A stretch of DNA of 64,000 bases from Acidobacteriota bacterium (lineage in GTDB: Bacteria; Acidobacteriota; Thermoanaerobaculia; Gp7-AA8): the NCBI GenBank assembly GCA_021781455.1, contig JAJXWV010000090.1, forward strand, positions 1 to 64,000. The letters are read 5' to 3'. The stretch's first letter is position 1, and each line of letters opens with the position of its first letter. Below, piece after piece: positions 1 through 7,544 of this stretch. The notes beneath the pieces are model-generated. The model saw only the letters and a list, made by a program, of their open reading frames with translations. It was not told where the DNA came from and did not search any database. Position numbers and translations under genes: made by a program.

Positions 1-133
1 TACCCGCTACCCGCTACCCGCTACCCGCTACCCGCTACCCGCTACCCGCTACCCGCTACCCGCTACCCGCTACCCGCTACCCGCTACCCGCTACCCGCTA
101 CCCGCTACCCGCTACCCGCTACCCGCTACCCGC
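1..133. repeat. Tandem heptamer array, 19 perfect copies of TACCCGC
   Basis: The first 133 bases are exactly 19 uninterrupted copies of the 7-bp unit TACCCGC, ending 23 bp before the tautomerase start codon. The window begins inside the array, so the true length is unknown. There is no complementary arm to the right; a partner arm could lie left of the window. Perfect identity of the copies suggests recent slippage or an assembly-sensitive region. It is the longest member of the heptamer family described in the findings. Confidence 0.97.
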
Positions 134-156
134 TTCCATCGCGCTACACTTCCGTC

Positions 157-537
157 ATGCCTCTGGTCAAGATCCATCTCCGCCGCGGGAAGTCCGACGA
201 GTATCGCCGCTCGGTTGCGGATGCGGTTCACGAGGCTCTCGTCAAGCAGGCGAACGTCCCGGTCGACGATCGTTTCCAGATCATCTTCGAGCACGAGGGC
301 GGCTCTGTGATCGCTCATGCGTCGTACGGCGGCGTGTCGCGCAGTGAAGACCTCATCCTCATCGAGATCACGCTGAACGCCGGACGCTCGGTCGAGGTGA
401 AGAAGAATCTGTATGCCGACATCACCGCGCGCCTCGGCCGCGACGCCGATGTCCGGCCTGATGACGTGGTCATCAACCTCGTCGAGGTGACGAAGGAGAA
501 CTGGTCTTTCGGCAGCGGAAAGGCGACTTACGCCTGA
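157..537 (+). CDS. Tautomerase family protein (4-OT/MIF-like fold)
   Basis: A 126-residue cytoplasmic protein beginning Met-Pro-Leu-Val, so that Pro-2 becomes the N-terminal catalytic proline after Met removal, as in the tautomerase superfamily. The length and the conserved C-terminal ENWSFG segment match the Tautomerase_2 type, in which one chain holds two beta-alpha-beta units, rather than the roughly 62-residue 4-oxalocrotonate tautomerases. These enzymes do keto-enol tautomerisation or dehalogenation of small acids; the substrate cannot be read from sequence. The ATG follows the heptamer array closely, without a strong Shine-Dalgarno (SD) sequence. It stands alone in front of the bamA leader. 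Confidence 0.85.
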   Translation: MPLVKIHLRRGKSDEYRRSVADAVHEALVKQANVPVDDRFQIIFEHEGGSVIAHASYGGVSRSEDLILIEITLNAGRSVEVKKNLYADITARLGRDADVRPDDVVINLVEVTKENWSFGSGKATYA

Positions 538-818
538 TGACGAACATCGGCGAGTGATCATGCCTCGCCATCGATTCGCGCGGCGGCGACGGATCGGAAA
601 TCGTGAGTCCCGCCTCTGTAACGTTGCCGTCACAAGGTGCGGCAGAGCGTCCGGTAGCATCCCTCGAAGCGTTGCGCCTGCGCATTTCCGCCCGGAGTGA
701 GTGGCCCTGCTTCCCTGTAACGGCTAGAATGCCCCGCGTTTCGACGCTGTTCTTGCTCGCACGTGACTCCAGCCGCGGGTCGTCCGTCTCACGACACGAG
801 GCAGCAAAACTACCTTTT
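538..818. other. Intergenic region / bamA leader
   Basis: No convincing gene. The bamA frame stays open upstream to a GTG at 603, but the segment 603-818 codes an unlikely Arg/Ser-rich stretch before an obvious signal peptide at 819, so I treat it as leader. A TAGAAT hexamer near 726-731 could be a -10 element; no good -35 is visible. Confidence 0.4.
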
Positions 819-3404
819 ATGACGAGAATCTCCTCCGTATTGCTTGCGGCCGCACTACTCCTAGGGACGGCACAGGCGCAGACCACCCCTGCGCCTGCGC
901 AGAGTCAGCCGCCGCAGACTCAGCCGCCGCCCTCCAATCAGGACCAGACTCCGAAGGGGCGCCTGCGCCCGGGGATGATCCTGGAGAACCCGGGCACGGG
1001 CCGCATCACCGACCGTCCGCTGAACCAGCCCGCGCCTTCGGCAGTTCCGCCGACGCCGACAGCGAGCAATCCTCTGGCGGGACTGAAAGTCGATCGCCTC
1101 GATGTCACGGGTAACACGTCCGTCGCAGCCGACACGATCCGCGTCTATCTGGGAGTCACGCCCGGAGAGCCATACGATCCGGCCGCCATCCAGCGCAACT
1201 TTCTCAACCTCTGGCAGACGGGGCTGTTCGATGACATCCGCGTCGACGCCGACCGCTCCGACGCCGGGGTGATCCTGCACGTGACGGTCAAAGAGCGGCC
1301 GCGCATCGGCTCGGTCGAGTACCGTGGCAACAAGGATCTGGCCACCAACAAGATCACCGAGGCGCTGGAGAAGGACAAGATCGATCTCCACGTCGGAAGC
1401 ACCATCGACCAGACGCTGATCAACCGCGCCGCCGAGTCGATCAAGCACGCCTACGTCGAGAACGGTTACGAAGATCCTTCGGTGGTCTCGTCGATCGAAG
1501 TGCTGGCCGGTGACGCCACCGAAAAGAAGATCGTCTTCAACATCAACGAGGGCGTGAAGGCCAAGGTGGCCTCGATCGAGTTCACCGGCAACAAGCACTT
1601 CTCCTCGCGTCGCCTGCGTTGGGTGATGAAAGAGGTCAAGACCAACAACATCATCAGCTGGATCCGGAAGAAGAACCTCTATATCCCGTCCAAGCTCGAC
1701 GAAGACATCGAAAACCTGAAGAACTATTACGAGGACTACGGCTACTTCAACGTCCGCTTCGACGATCCGCAGATCGTCACGGTGGGGAAGAACACCAAGA
1801 AGCCGCGCGTGAAGATCATCATTCCGGTACACGAAGGAACGGTGTACCGGATGGGCAATGTCTCCGTCGAGGGCAACAAGCTCTTCACCAATCAGCAGAT
1901 CATCGGTGACTGGCCGGTGAAGAAGGGCGACGTCATCCGCCGCAAGCCGATCCAGAGCCGTCTGGACGCCTTCGGCGACGCCTACCGCATGCGCGGCTAC
2001 ATCTACTCGTACGTCAATCCCGAGTATGTGCAGAGGGACAACAACGTCATCGACGTGAAGGTGCAGGTCTACGAGGGCGACCAGTTCCGCCTCGGTCGCC
2101 TCGAGTTCCAGGGCAACACCAGCACCAAGGACAAGGTTCTCCGCCGCGAGATCTTCCTGCAGGAAGGTCAGATCATGGACATGGAGACCTTCAAGCAGAG
2201 CCTCTACAAGATCGGACAGCTCGGCTACTTCAAGGTCACCGACAATCCCGACTTCAAGGTGAACCAGGACAGCAAGACCGTCGACGTGACGGTGAAGGGG
2301 ACCGAGGAAGGGAAGAACGACGTGCAGTTCGGCGGCGGCTATTCGGAGGGCGGCGGGTTCTTCGTGCAGTCGCAGTTCTCGACGCGCAACTTCCTCGGCG
2401 AGGGCGAGAGCCTCGGCCTCAGCTTCCAGCAGGGCACGCGCACGCACCTGTTCAACATTTCCTACTCCGATCCCTGGTTCCTCGACACGCCGAACAGCCT
2501 CGGCATCTCGGTCTTCAACAGTGACGTCCGTCTGCCGGCCGCGGTCGGATACGAGAGCCGCAGCAAGGGCGGATCGCTCGCCTATGGCTATCGTCTGCGC
2601 CGCTTCGACAGTCTGTCGTTCGTCCTCGGGCATCAGCTGTCCAAGGTGCACTACGAGTTCACCGGCACGCCTGATCCGAACGGCAACATTCCCGTGGCCA
2701 CCATCACGGACTACAGCTTCCGCACCTCGTCGATCGTTCCGGCCTATGCCTTCGACTCGCGCGACAACCCCTTCGACACCACCCGCGGCGCGAGGTACAG
2801 CCTGGCTCTGGCCTACAGCGGCGGGCCGCTGGGCGGCACCGTGCACGAGTTCAAGCCGACCCTCAACTTCACCAAGTTCCTGAAGCTGTCGCGCAAGACC
2901 ACGGTGAGCCTGAACGTCGAGGGCGGCCGCATTTTCCCGCTCGACAAGAATTGCTCGAACACTTACGAGGAGTGGGTGGCGAAGAACAACACCCTTTGCG
3001 TTCCGGAGACGGAGCGCTTCCTGGTCGGCGGCGAATACTCGGTGCGCGGATTCAAGTTCGGCACCCTCGGGCCGACCGAGACCATCGCCGGCATCAGCCG
3101 TGCCGCGGGCGGGTACAAGTACCACGTGGCCAACTTCGAGTACATCTACCACATCAACGACCCACTGCGGTTCGTGCTGTTCGCGGATGCAGGGCAGGCT
3201 TACGGCTATCACGAACCCTGGAAGCTGAGCCGGACGCGCTACTCGGCGGGCATGGAGTTGCGCATTTTCCTGCCGGTGTTCCAGTTCCCGCTGCGATTCA
3301 TCTACGCGTTCAACATCAAACCGCAGCCGAGCTGCACGTCGACGATCACGGCGAACTGCGATCAGTTCGAGAGCTTCCAGTTCACGATCGGGAATACGTA
3401 CTAA
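819..3404 (+). CDS. bamA: Outer membrane protein assembly factor BamA
   Basis: Central subunit of the BAM complex, which folds beta-barrel proteins into the outer membrane. From the ATG at 819 the product is 861 residues and starts with a clear signal peptide (MTRISSVLLAAALLLGTAQA), then a Pro/Gln-rich linker of about 70 residues. A series of POTRA domains (repeats beginning with V-x-G-N-x-x segments) is followed by an Omp85 16-strand barrel. The conserved VRGF loop-6 motif is present near the C-terminal third (SVRGFKFG), and the protein ends in an aromatic residue, as barrel proteins usually do. An alternative GTG start at 603 would put 72 odd residues before the signal peptide. It is followed by skp and the lipid A genes, the classical bamA-skp-lpxD-fabZ-lpxA order. 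Confidence 0.97.
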   Translation: MTRISSVLLAAALLLGTAQAQTTPAPAQSQPPQTQPPPSNQDQTPKGRLRPGMILENPGTGRITDRPLNQPAPSAVPPTPTASNPLAGLKVDRLDVTGNTSVAADTIRVYLGVTPGEPYDPAAIQRNFLNLWQTGLFDDIRVDADRSDAGVILHVTVKERPRIGSVEYRGNKDLATNKITEALEKDKIDLHVGSTIDQTLINRAAESIKHAYVENGYEDPSVVSSIEVLAGDATEKKIVFNINEGVKAKVASIEFTGNKHFSSRRLRWVMKEVKTNNIISWIRKKNLYIPSKLDEDIENLKNYYEDYGYFNVRFDDPQIVTVGKNTKKPRVKIIIPVHEGTVYRMGNVSVEGNKLFTNQQIIGDWPVKKGDVIRRKPIQSRLDAFGDAYRMRGYIYSYVNPEYVQRDNNVIDVKVQVYEGDQFRLGRLEFQGNTSTKDKVLRREIFLQEGQIMDMETFKQSLYKIGQLGYFKVTDNPDFKVNQDSKTVDVTVKGTEEGKNDVQFGGGYSEGGGFFVQSQFSTRNFLGEGESLGLSFQQGTRTHLFNISYSDPWFLDTPNSLGISVFNSDVRLPAAVGYESRSKGGSLAYGYRLRRFDSLSFVLGHQLSKVHYEFTGTPDPNGNIPVATITDYSFRTSSIVPAYAFDSRDNPFDTTRGARYSLALAYSGGPLGGTVHEFKPTLNFTKFLKLSRKTTVSLNVEGGRIFPLDKNCSNTYEEWVAKNNTLCVPETERFLVGGEYSVRGFKFGTLGPTETIAGISRAAGGYKYHVANFEYIYHINDPLRFVLFADAGQAYGYHEPWKLSRTRYSAGMELRIFLPVFQFPLRFIYAFNIKPQPSCTSTITANCDQFESFQFTIGNTY

Positions 3405-3487
3405 TCGACCCCGGATTTATCGATGGGTCCAGGAATCAACATTAGAACGAACACACGTCCTCGCGGACGAAACCTGAAGGAGATCTC

Positions 3488-4033
3488 ATGAAGAAGTTGC
3501 TGGTTGCAGTGGCCGTCGCCGCACTGTCGGTGCCGGCGTTCGCGCAGAGCGCGTCGCCCATGCGCGTGGCGGTGATCGATGTGCAGAGGGTCCTGGCGAC
3601 GTCGACCGCCGGCAAGGCGGCATACGAGAAGCTGAAGAAGATGCAGGACGAGCGCGTCGCCCGCGCCCAGAAGATGGACGAAGAGGCCAAGGCTCTCGAA
3701 AACGACATCAATACCAAGAAGCTCTCGCTGAGCGAAGACAAGCTCGCGGATCTGCAGAAGCAGCTCTCGGACAAGAAGATCGCCATGCAGCGCTACGCGC
3801 AGGACGCCGACCGCGAGGTCAGCGACGCCCGAGACAAGGAGCTGGCCGCGCTCGAGCAGAAGATCAAGCCGGTCATCGACCAGCTCGGCAAAGAGATGGG
3901 CCTGGCGGCCATCTTCAACAAGTACGAGTCCGGCCTGGTGTACGCATCGGACGCCATCGACATCACCGACACGGTGATCAAGCGCTTCGACGCAACGACT
4001 GCCGCGCCGGCTCCCGCAGCGGCGAAGCAGTAA
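3488..4033 (+). CDS. skp: Periplasmic OmpH/Skp-family chaperone
   Basis: A 181-residue secreted protein that holds unfolded outer-membrane proteins in the periplasm on their way to BamA. The signal peptide ends at AFAQ (about residue 20). The mature part opens with the family segment MRVAVIDVQRVL, followed by a long charged coiled coil (about residues 45-125) that forms the Skp tentacles. The C-terminus ends in an Ala/Pro-rich tail. A strong SD (AAGGAG near 3477) precedes the ATG. A factor-independent terminator directly follows, so the bamA-skp transcript probably ends before lpxD. Confidence 0.93.
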   Translation: MKKLLVAVAVAALSVPAFAQSASPMRVAVIDVQRVLATSTAGKAAYEKLKKMQDERVARAQKMDEEAKALENDINTKKLSLSEDKLADLQKQLSDKKIAMQRYAQDADREVSDARDKELAALEQKIKPVIDQLGKEMGLAAIFNKYESGLVYASDAIDITDTVIKRFDATTAAPAPAAAKQ

Positions 4034-4058
4034 TCGCCGTCCTTTTGGCGTCACGTTA

Positions 4059-4083
4059 GGCCGGGGGCAACCCCGGCCTTTGT
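4059..4083 (+). terminator. Rho-independent terminator after skp
   Basis: A perfect 8-bp stem GGCCGGGG / CCCCGGCC (4059-4066 and 4071-4078) with a GCAA loop, followed by TTTGTGTT. It lies 25 bp after the skp stop codon. Confidence 0.85.
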
Positions 4084-4088
4084 GTTCC

Positions 4089-4199
4089 GGAGCGCCGGCA
4101 GCCTGCCGGCCGGTGTGGCGGCGGCCCGCGCCGCCGCGTCCCTCTCCACGCCGCGCGGGCTGGCAGCCCGCGCACCGGCCGGCAGGCTGCCGGCGCTCC
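4089..4199. repeat. Clover-shaped REP-like inverted repeat
   Basis: The outer arms at 4089-4115 and 4173-4199 are perfect 27-nt reverse complements. Each arm is itself nearly palindromic (GCCGGCAG / CTGCCGGC). Between them are two further GC-only hairpins, one around 4119-4138 and one around 4152-4172, giving a stem with two inner hairpins. It lies between the skp terminator and lpxD. Architecture and composition resemble bacterial REP/BIME elements. Confidence 0.9.
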
Positions 4200-4225
4200 T
4201 TCGCTCAAGTACAATGCGCGCCCGA

Positions 4226-5227
4226 ATGTCCGAGGTAAGCCTCAGGGAAATCGTCGCATTCATCGGCGGAACCTTCAGCGGGAAGGACGACGTCGCGATC
4301 GCGGGCGTTGCTCCGCTCTCCGAAGCGACCGAGCGGCACATCAGCTTCCTGGCCAATCCGAAGTACGCGTCCCAGCTCGCCTTCAGCCGCGCCGCGGCCA
4401 TCCTGGTGTCCAACGACCTGGCCGGCGAGTCCGAACGCTGGATTCGCGTGGCCGACCCCTACTTCGCGATGGCCACGATCGTGTCGCGCTGGTTCGCCGA
4501 ACGTCCGGCGCCGCGGGGCATCTCCGCGCTGGCCTCCATCTCGGAGACGGCGAAGCTCGGCGCAAACGTTTCCGTCGGACCATTCACGTCCATCGGTGAC
4601 GACGTCGTGATCGGCGATTACGCGATCATCTACCCCAACGTGACGATCGAAGCGGGCGCGCGCATCGGCGAGAAGACGATCGTCTATCCGCAGGTGTCGA
4701 TCTACTACGGCTCGATCGTCGGCCGGCGCTGCATCCTCCACAGCGGCGTCGTCGTCGGCGCCGACGGTTACGGGTTTGCTACGCACGGCGGGCGCCATCA
4801 CAAGATCCCGCAGGTCGGAATCGTGCGGATTGAAGACGACGTGGAGATCGGCGCCGGGACGACCATCGACCGCGCGGCCCTCGGCGAGACGGTCATCGGC
4901 GAGGGAACGAAGATCGACAACCTCGTGCAGATCGGTCACAACGTGAAGGTCGGCAAGCACTGTCTGCTCGTCTCGCAGGTGGGTATCGCCGGATCGACCG
5001 AACTCGGCGACTACGTCGTGGCGGCCGGCCAGGTGGGCGTCGCCGGGCACCTGAAGATCGGCAAGGGCGCGCAGCTCGCGGCCAAGAGCGCCGTGCTGGA
5101 CGATGTCGCCGACGGCGTGAAGGTGATGGGGAATCCGGCCATCCCCTTCCGTGATTTTGCGCGCCGCGAAGTTGCGCTGAAGAGGATGACGCGCCGGGGC
5201 ACGGGTCGTGAGGATCAAAAGAAATGA
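4226..5227 (+). CDS. lpxD: UDP-3-O-(3-hydroxyacyl)glucosamine N-acyltransferase LpxD
   Basis: Third enzyme of lipid A synthesis: it transfers a 3-hydroxyacyl chain from ACP to the 2-amino group of UDP-3-O-acyl-glucosamine at the cytoplasmic face of the inner membrane. The product is 333 residues from ATG 4226; a second ATG at 4214 would add four residues. An N-terminal uridine-binding domain is followed by many hexapeptide repeats forming a left-handed beta-helix. The family motifs GADGYGFA and HHKIPQVG and the catalytic-His segment QIGHNVKVG are present. A C-terminal helical extension binds ACP. The reading frame stays open into the upstream REP element, which I exclude. Confidence 0.96.
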   Translation: MSEVSLREIVAFIGGTFSGKDDVAIAGVAPLSEATERHISFLANPKYASQLAFSRAAAILVSNDLAGESERWIRVADPYFAMATIVSRWFAERPAPRGISALASISETAKLGANVSVGPFTSIGDDVVIGDYAIIYPNVTIEAGARIGEKTIVYPQVSIYYGSIVGRRCILHSGVVVGADGYGFATHGGRHHKIPQVGIVRIEDDVEIGAGTTIDRAALGETVIGEGTKIDNLVQIGHNVKVGKHCLLVSQVGIAGSTELGDYVVAAGQVGVAGHLKIGKGAQLAAKSAVLDDVADGVKVMGNPAIPFRDFARREVALKRMTRRGTGREDQKK

Positions 5228-5242
5228 CGAGTTCCGAGCCGC

Positions 5243-5273
5243 ACTCAGGACTCAGCACTCAGGACTCAGGACT
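5243..5273. repeat. Heptamer array upstream of fabZ (ACTCAGG unit)
   Basis: Four consecutive heptamers (ACTCAGG, with one ACTCAGC) plus three bases, between the lpxD stop and the fabZ ATG. The last repeat contributes AGGA (5268-5271), eight bases before the ATG at 5280, so the array seems to supply the SD sequence. It uses the same unit as the right arms of the tRNA-spacer elements near 46.6 kb but has no complementary left arm. Confidence 0.93.
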
Positions 5274-5279
5274 ACAAAC

Positions 5280-5717
5280 ATGTTGACGATTCTCGAGATC
5301 ATGAAACTTCTGCCGCATCGATATCCGATGCTGCTGGTCGACCGCATCCTGGAGATCGAGCCCGAAAAGCGGATCGTCGGTCTGAAGAACGTGACCGCCA
5401 ACGAGCATTTCTTCCAGGGACACTTTCCGGGAGCGCCGGTGATGCCGGGTGTGCTCATCGTGGAAGCGATGGCGCAGTGCGGGGCGGTTCTGTTCCTGCG
5501 GGAGCTGCCTGAACGCCACAGAAAGCTCTTTCTCTTCGGAGGCGTGGACAAGGCCCGCTTTCGGCGCACGGTGATTCCCGGCGATCAGCTGATCATGGAG
5601 CTCACCGTTCTGCAGAAGCGGGCCAGCAGCGTGCGCCTTCACGGAGAGGCACGGGTCGACGGAGCCATCGTCGCCGAAGCCGACCTGCTCAGCATCATGA
5701 CGGAGCGTCCGGAGTAG
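5280..5717 (+). CDS. fabZ: 3-hydroxyacyl-ACP dehydratase FabZ
   Basis: Hot-dog-fold dehydratase that converts 3-hydroxyacyl-ACP to trans-2-enoyl-ACP in fatty-acid elongation, competing with LpxA/LpxD for the same substrate pool. The 145-residue length from ATG 5280 is normal. The catalytic His and Glu lie in the family segments HFPGAPVMPGVL and VEAMAQ, and the start MLTILEIMKLLPHRYPMLLVDR is diagnostic up to the usual P-H-R-Y/F-P motif. The frame is open upstream to 5208, but that extension overlaps lpxD and encodes the heptamer array. It lies 2 bp before lpxA. Confidence 0.96.
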   Translation: MLTILEIMKLLPHRYPMLLVDRILEIEPEKRIVGLKNVTANEHFFQGHFPGAPVMPGVLIVEAMAQCGAVLFLRELPERHRKLFLFGGVDKARFRRTVIPGDQLIMELTVLQKRASSVRLHGEARVDGAIVAEADLLSIMTERPE

Positions 5718-5719
5718 CC

Positions 5720-6499
5720 ATGGCCGTCATCGACTCCACAGCAATCATCAGCGACGCCGCCTCCCTCGCGCACGACGTCAGCGTCGGGCCGTACGTGGTC
5801 ATCGGGCCGAACGTGACGATCGGCAGTGGCTGCGTCATCGGCCCCTTCACCCGCATCGAAGGGCCGACTGCGATCGGCGAGCGCAACAATTTCTACGGGC
5901 ACGCGTCGATCGGCGGCCCTCCGCAGGATCTGAAGTACGGCGGTGAACGGACGGCGATCTCGATCGGCAACGACAACGTCTTCCGGGAGTTCGTCACCGT
6001 CAACCGCGGCACCGCCGGCGGAGGCGGCCTGACCACCATCGCCTCGAGCAACTTCTTCATGGCCTACTCGCACGTGGCCCACGACTGCCACGTCGGCTCG
6101 CAGACCGTGTTCGCGAACAACGCCACGCTGGCGGGTCACGTCGAGGTCGGCGACTTCTCCACCATCGGGGCTTTCTCGGCCGTGCACCAGTTCTGCCGCG
6201 TCGGCGAGCACGCCTTCATCGGCGGCGGGAGCATGGCCACGCAGGACGTGCTTCCGTTCGTCAAGACGGTGGGCAGCCGTCCGGCGGCCTCCTACGGCAT
6301 CAACACGATCGGCCTGGAGCGCAGGGGCTTTTCCAAGGACACCATCGAAGCGCTCCAGCGCGCCTACCGCCTTCTCGTCCGCTCGAAGCTGAAGCTCGAA
6401 GAAGCGCTGCTGCGGATCGAGAGCGAGTTGAGCAACTATCCCGAGGTGCGCTATCTGGCCGAGTTCGTGCGCGGCTCGCATCGGGGATTCATCCGTTGA
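5720..6499 (+). CDS. lpxA: Acyl-ACP--UDP-N-acetylglucosamine O-acyltransferase LpxA
   Basis: First enzyme of lipid A synthesis, a trimeric left-handed beta-helix protein that acylates the 3-position of UDP-GlcNAc (or of its 3-amino analogue in some bacteria). Its 259 residues match the family. Hexapeptide repeats fill residues 5-190, the catalytic His is in SHVAHDCHVG, and a C-terminal helical domain follows (SKDTIEALQRAYRLL). The stop codon overlaps the TTG start of the downstream Gfo/Idh oxidoreductase, a neighbour that in other bacteria makes the 3-amino substrate. Confidence 0.96.
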   Translation: MAVIDSTAIISDAASLAHDVSVGPYVVIGPNVTIGSGCVIGPFTRIEGPTAIGERNNFYGHASIGGPPQDLKYGGERTAISIGNDNVFREFVTVNRGTAGGGGLTTIASSNFFMAYSHVAHDCHVGSQTVFANNATLAGHVEVGDFSTIGAFSAVHQFCRVGEHAFIGGGSMATQDVLPFVKTVGSRPAASYGINTIGLERRGFSKDTIEALQRAYRLLVRSKLKLEEALLRIESELSNYPEVRYLAEFVRGSHRGFIR

Positions 6500-7443
6500 G
6501 CGTTCCGGCCCCGCTGCGCGTCGGCGTCGTCGGCACCGGCTACCTCGGCCGCCTGCACGCCCGGATTCTCACGGAGATGCCGGAGGCGAAGGCGGTCGGG
6601 TTCGTCGAGGCCAATGACGAAGTGGCGGCCGAGATCTCGAAGAACCTCGGCCTCGAGCGGTTCGCGAGCATTGCCGACCTGGCCGTTCAGATCGACGCGG
6701 CCGTCGTCGCCACGCCGACCACGCTGCACTTCGAAGTGGCCAGCCAGCTCATCGAAGCCGGCTGCGACGTCATGGTGGAGAAGCCGATCACCGCCACGGT
6801 CGACGAGGCCCGCCGCCTGATCGACCTGGCCGCGGATCGCGGGAGGCTCATCCAGGTCGGGCATGTCGAGCGGTACAACCCCGCCGTCACCGCCGTTGCG
6901 GCGATGGCCAGGGACGTGCGCTATGTCGAGGCAGAAAGGCTGGGAGTGTTCGTGGCGCGCTCGCTCGACGTCGACGTGCTGCTCGACCTGATGATCCACG
7001 ATCTCAATCTGGTGCTTTCGCTGCTGCGGCAGGAAGTCGTCGAGGTGCGCGCAGTGGGCGTTCCGGTGCTGACCGACAAAGTCGACCTCGCCAACGTGCG
7101 CCTCGAGCTCGCCAACGGCGCCGTGGCCAACCTGACCGCCAGCCGTGTTTCGCAGGACCGCGTGCGCAAGGTACGGCTCTTCAGCAGCGACTCCTATGTC
7201 TCCATCGACACGCGCGAACAGGAAGTAAAGGGATACCGGCTGGTCGGCCGCTCGATCGAGCCGCTGGCGATCACGGTCGAAAAGAAGGAGCCGCTGCGCG
7301 CCGAGTTGGAATCGTTTCTCGGCTGCGTGCGCGACCGCAGGCGCCCGATCGTTTCCGGCCAGGACGGCCTGGCCGCCGTGGAGCTCGCCAAACGCGTCGC
7401 TGCGGCAATCGACGAGTCGATGAGGAAATACAGGACGGAGTGA
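6496..7443 (+). CDS. Gfo/Idh/MocA-family NAD(P)-dependent oxidoreductase
   Basis: A 315-residue sugar oxidoreductase. An N-terminal Rossmann fold carries the dinucleotide motif GVVGTGYLGRLH, followed by the family EKPI motif (about residues 95-98, catalytic Lys) and HVERYNP, then the C-terminal alpha/beta domain. Only a TTG start is available; it overlaps the lpxA stop (TTGA), implying translational coupling. In several phyla an oxidoreductase of this family next to lpxA (GnnA) oxidises UDP-GlcNAc so that the aminotransferase GnnB can make a 3-amino sugar for lipid A. No GnnB gene is seen here, so the role is inferred from context only. Confidence 0.85.
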   Translation: MSVPAPLRVGVVGTGYLGRLHARILTEMPEAKAVGFVEANDEVAAEISKNLGLERFASIADLAVQIDAAVVATPTTLHFEVASQLIEAGCDVMVEKPITATVDEARRLIDLAADRGRLIQVGHVERYNPAVTAVAAMARDVRYVEAERLGVFVARSLDVDVLLDLMIHDLNLVLSLLRQEVVEVRAVGVPVLTDKVDLANVRLELANGAVANLTASRVSQDRVRKVRLFSSDSYVSIDTREQEVKGYRLVGRSIEPLAITVEKKEPLRAELESFLGCVRDRRRPIVSGQDGLAAVELAKRVAAAIDESMRKYRTE

Positions 7444-7450
7444 CCGGACG

Positions 7451-7527
7451 GCAGACCGCAGACCGCGGTCTGCGGTCTGCGGTCCGCGGTCTGCGGTCCG
7501 CGGTTTGCGGTCCGCGGTCCGCGGTCT
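7451..7527. repeat. Heptamer array before MTA phosphorylase (GCGGTCT unit)
   Basis: Eleven consecutive 7-bp units. The first two are GCAGACC; the other nine are GCGGTCT/GCGGTCC variants. GCAGACC is the reverse complement of GGTCTGC, found in phase across the later units, so the 5-prime end can pair with the rest of the array. It fills the whole gap between the oxidoreductase stop and the SD sequence of the next gene. Confidence 0.95.
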
Positions 7528-7544
7528 GATTCAAGGAAATGGCA

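Noticed and set aside
1-133. Possible CRISPR array
   Set aside because: Units are 7 bp, directly adjacent and identical with no spacers, so this is a simple tandem repeat.
603-818. Upstream extension of bamA from GTG 603
   Set aside because: It would put 72 unlikely residues before a clear signal peptide at 819.
861-3212. Long minus-strand open frame antisense to bamA (783 codons)
   Set aside because: It is a GC-bias shadow; its product is His/Asp/Val-rich with no family motif, while the plus strand is a full BamA.
4082-4225. N-terminal extension of LpxD through the REP-like element
   Set aside because: The segment is palindromic repeat sequence; known LpxD proteins start at the MSEVSLREI-type position.
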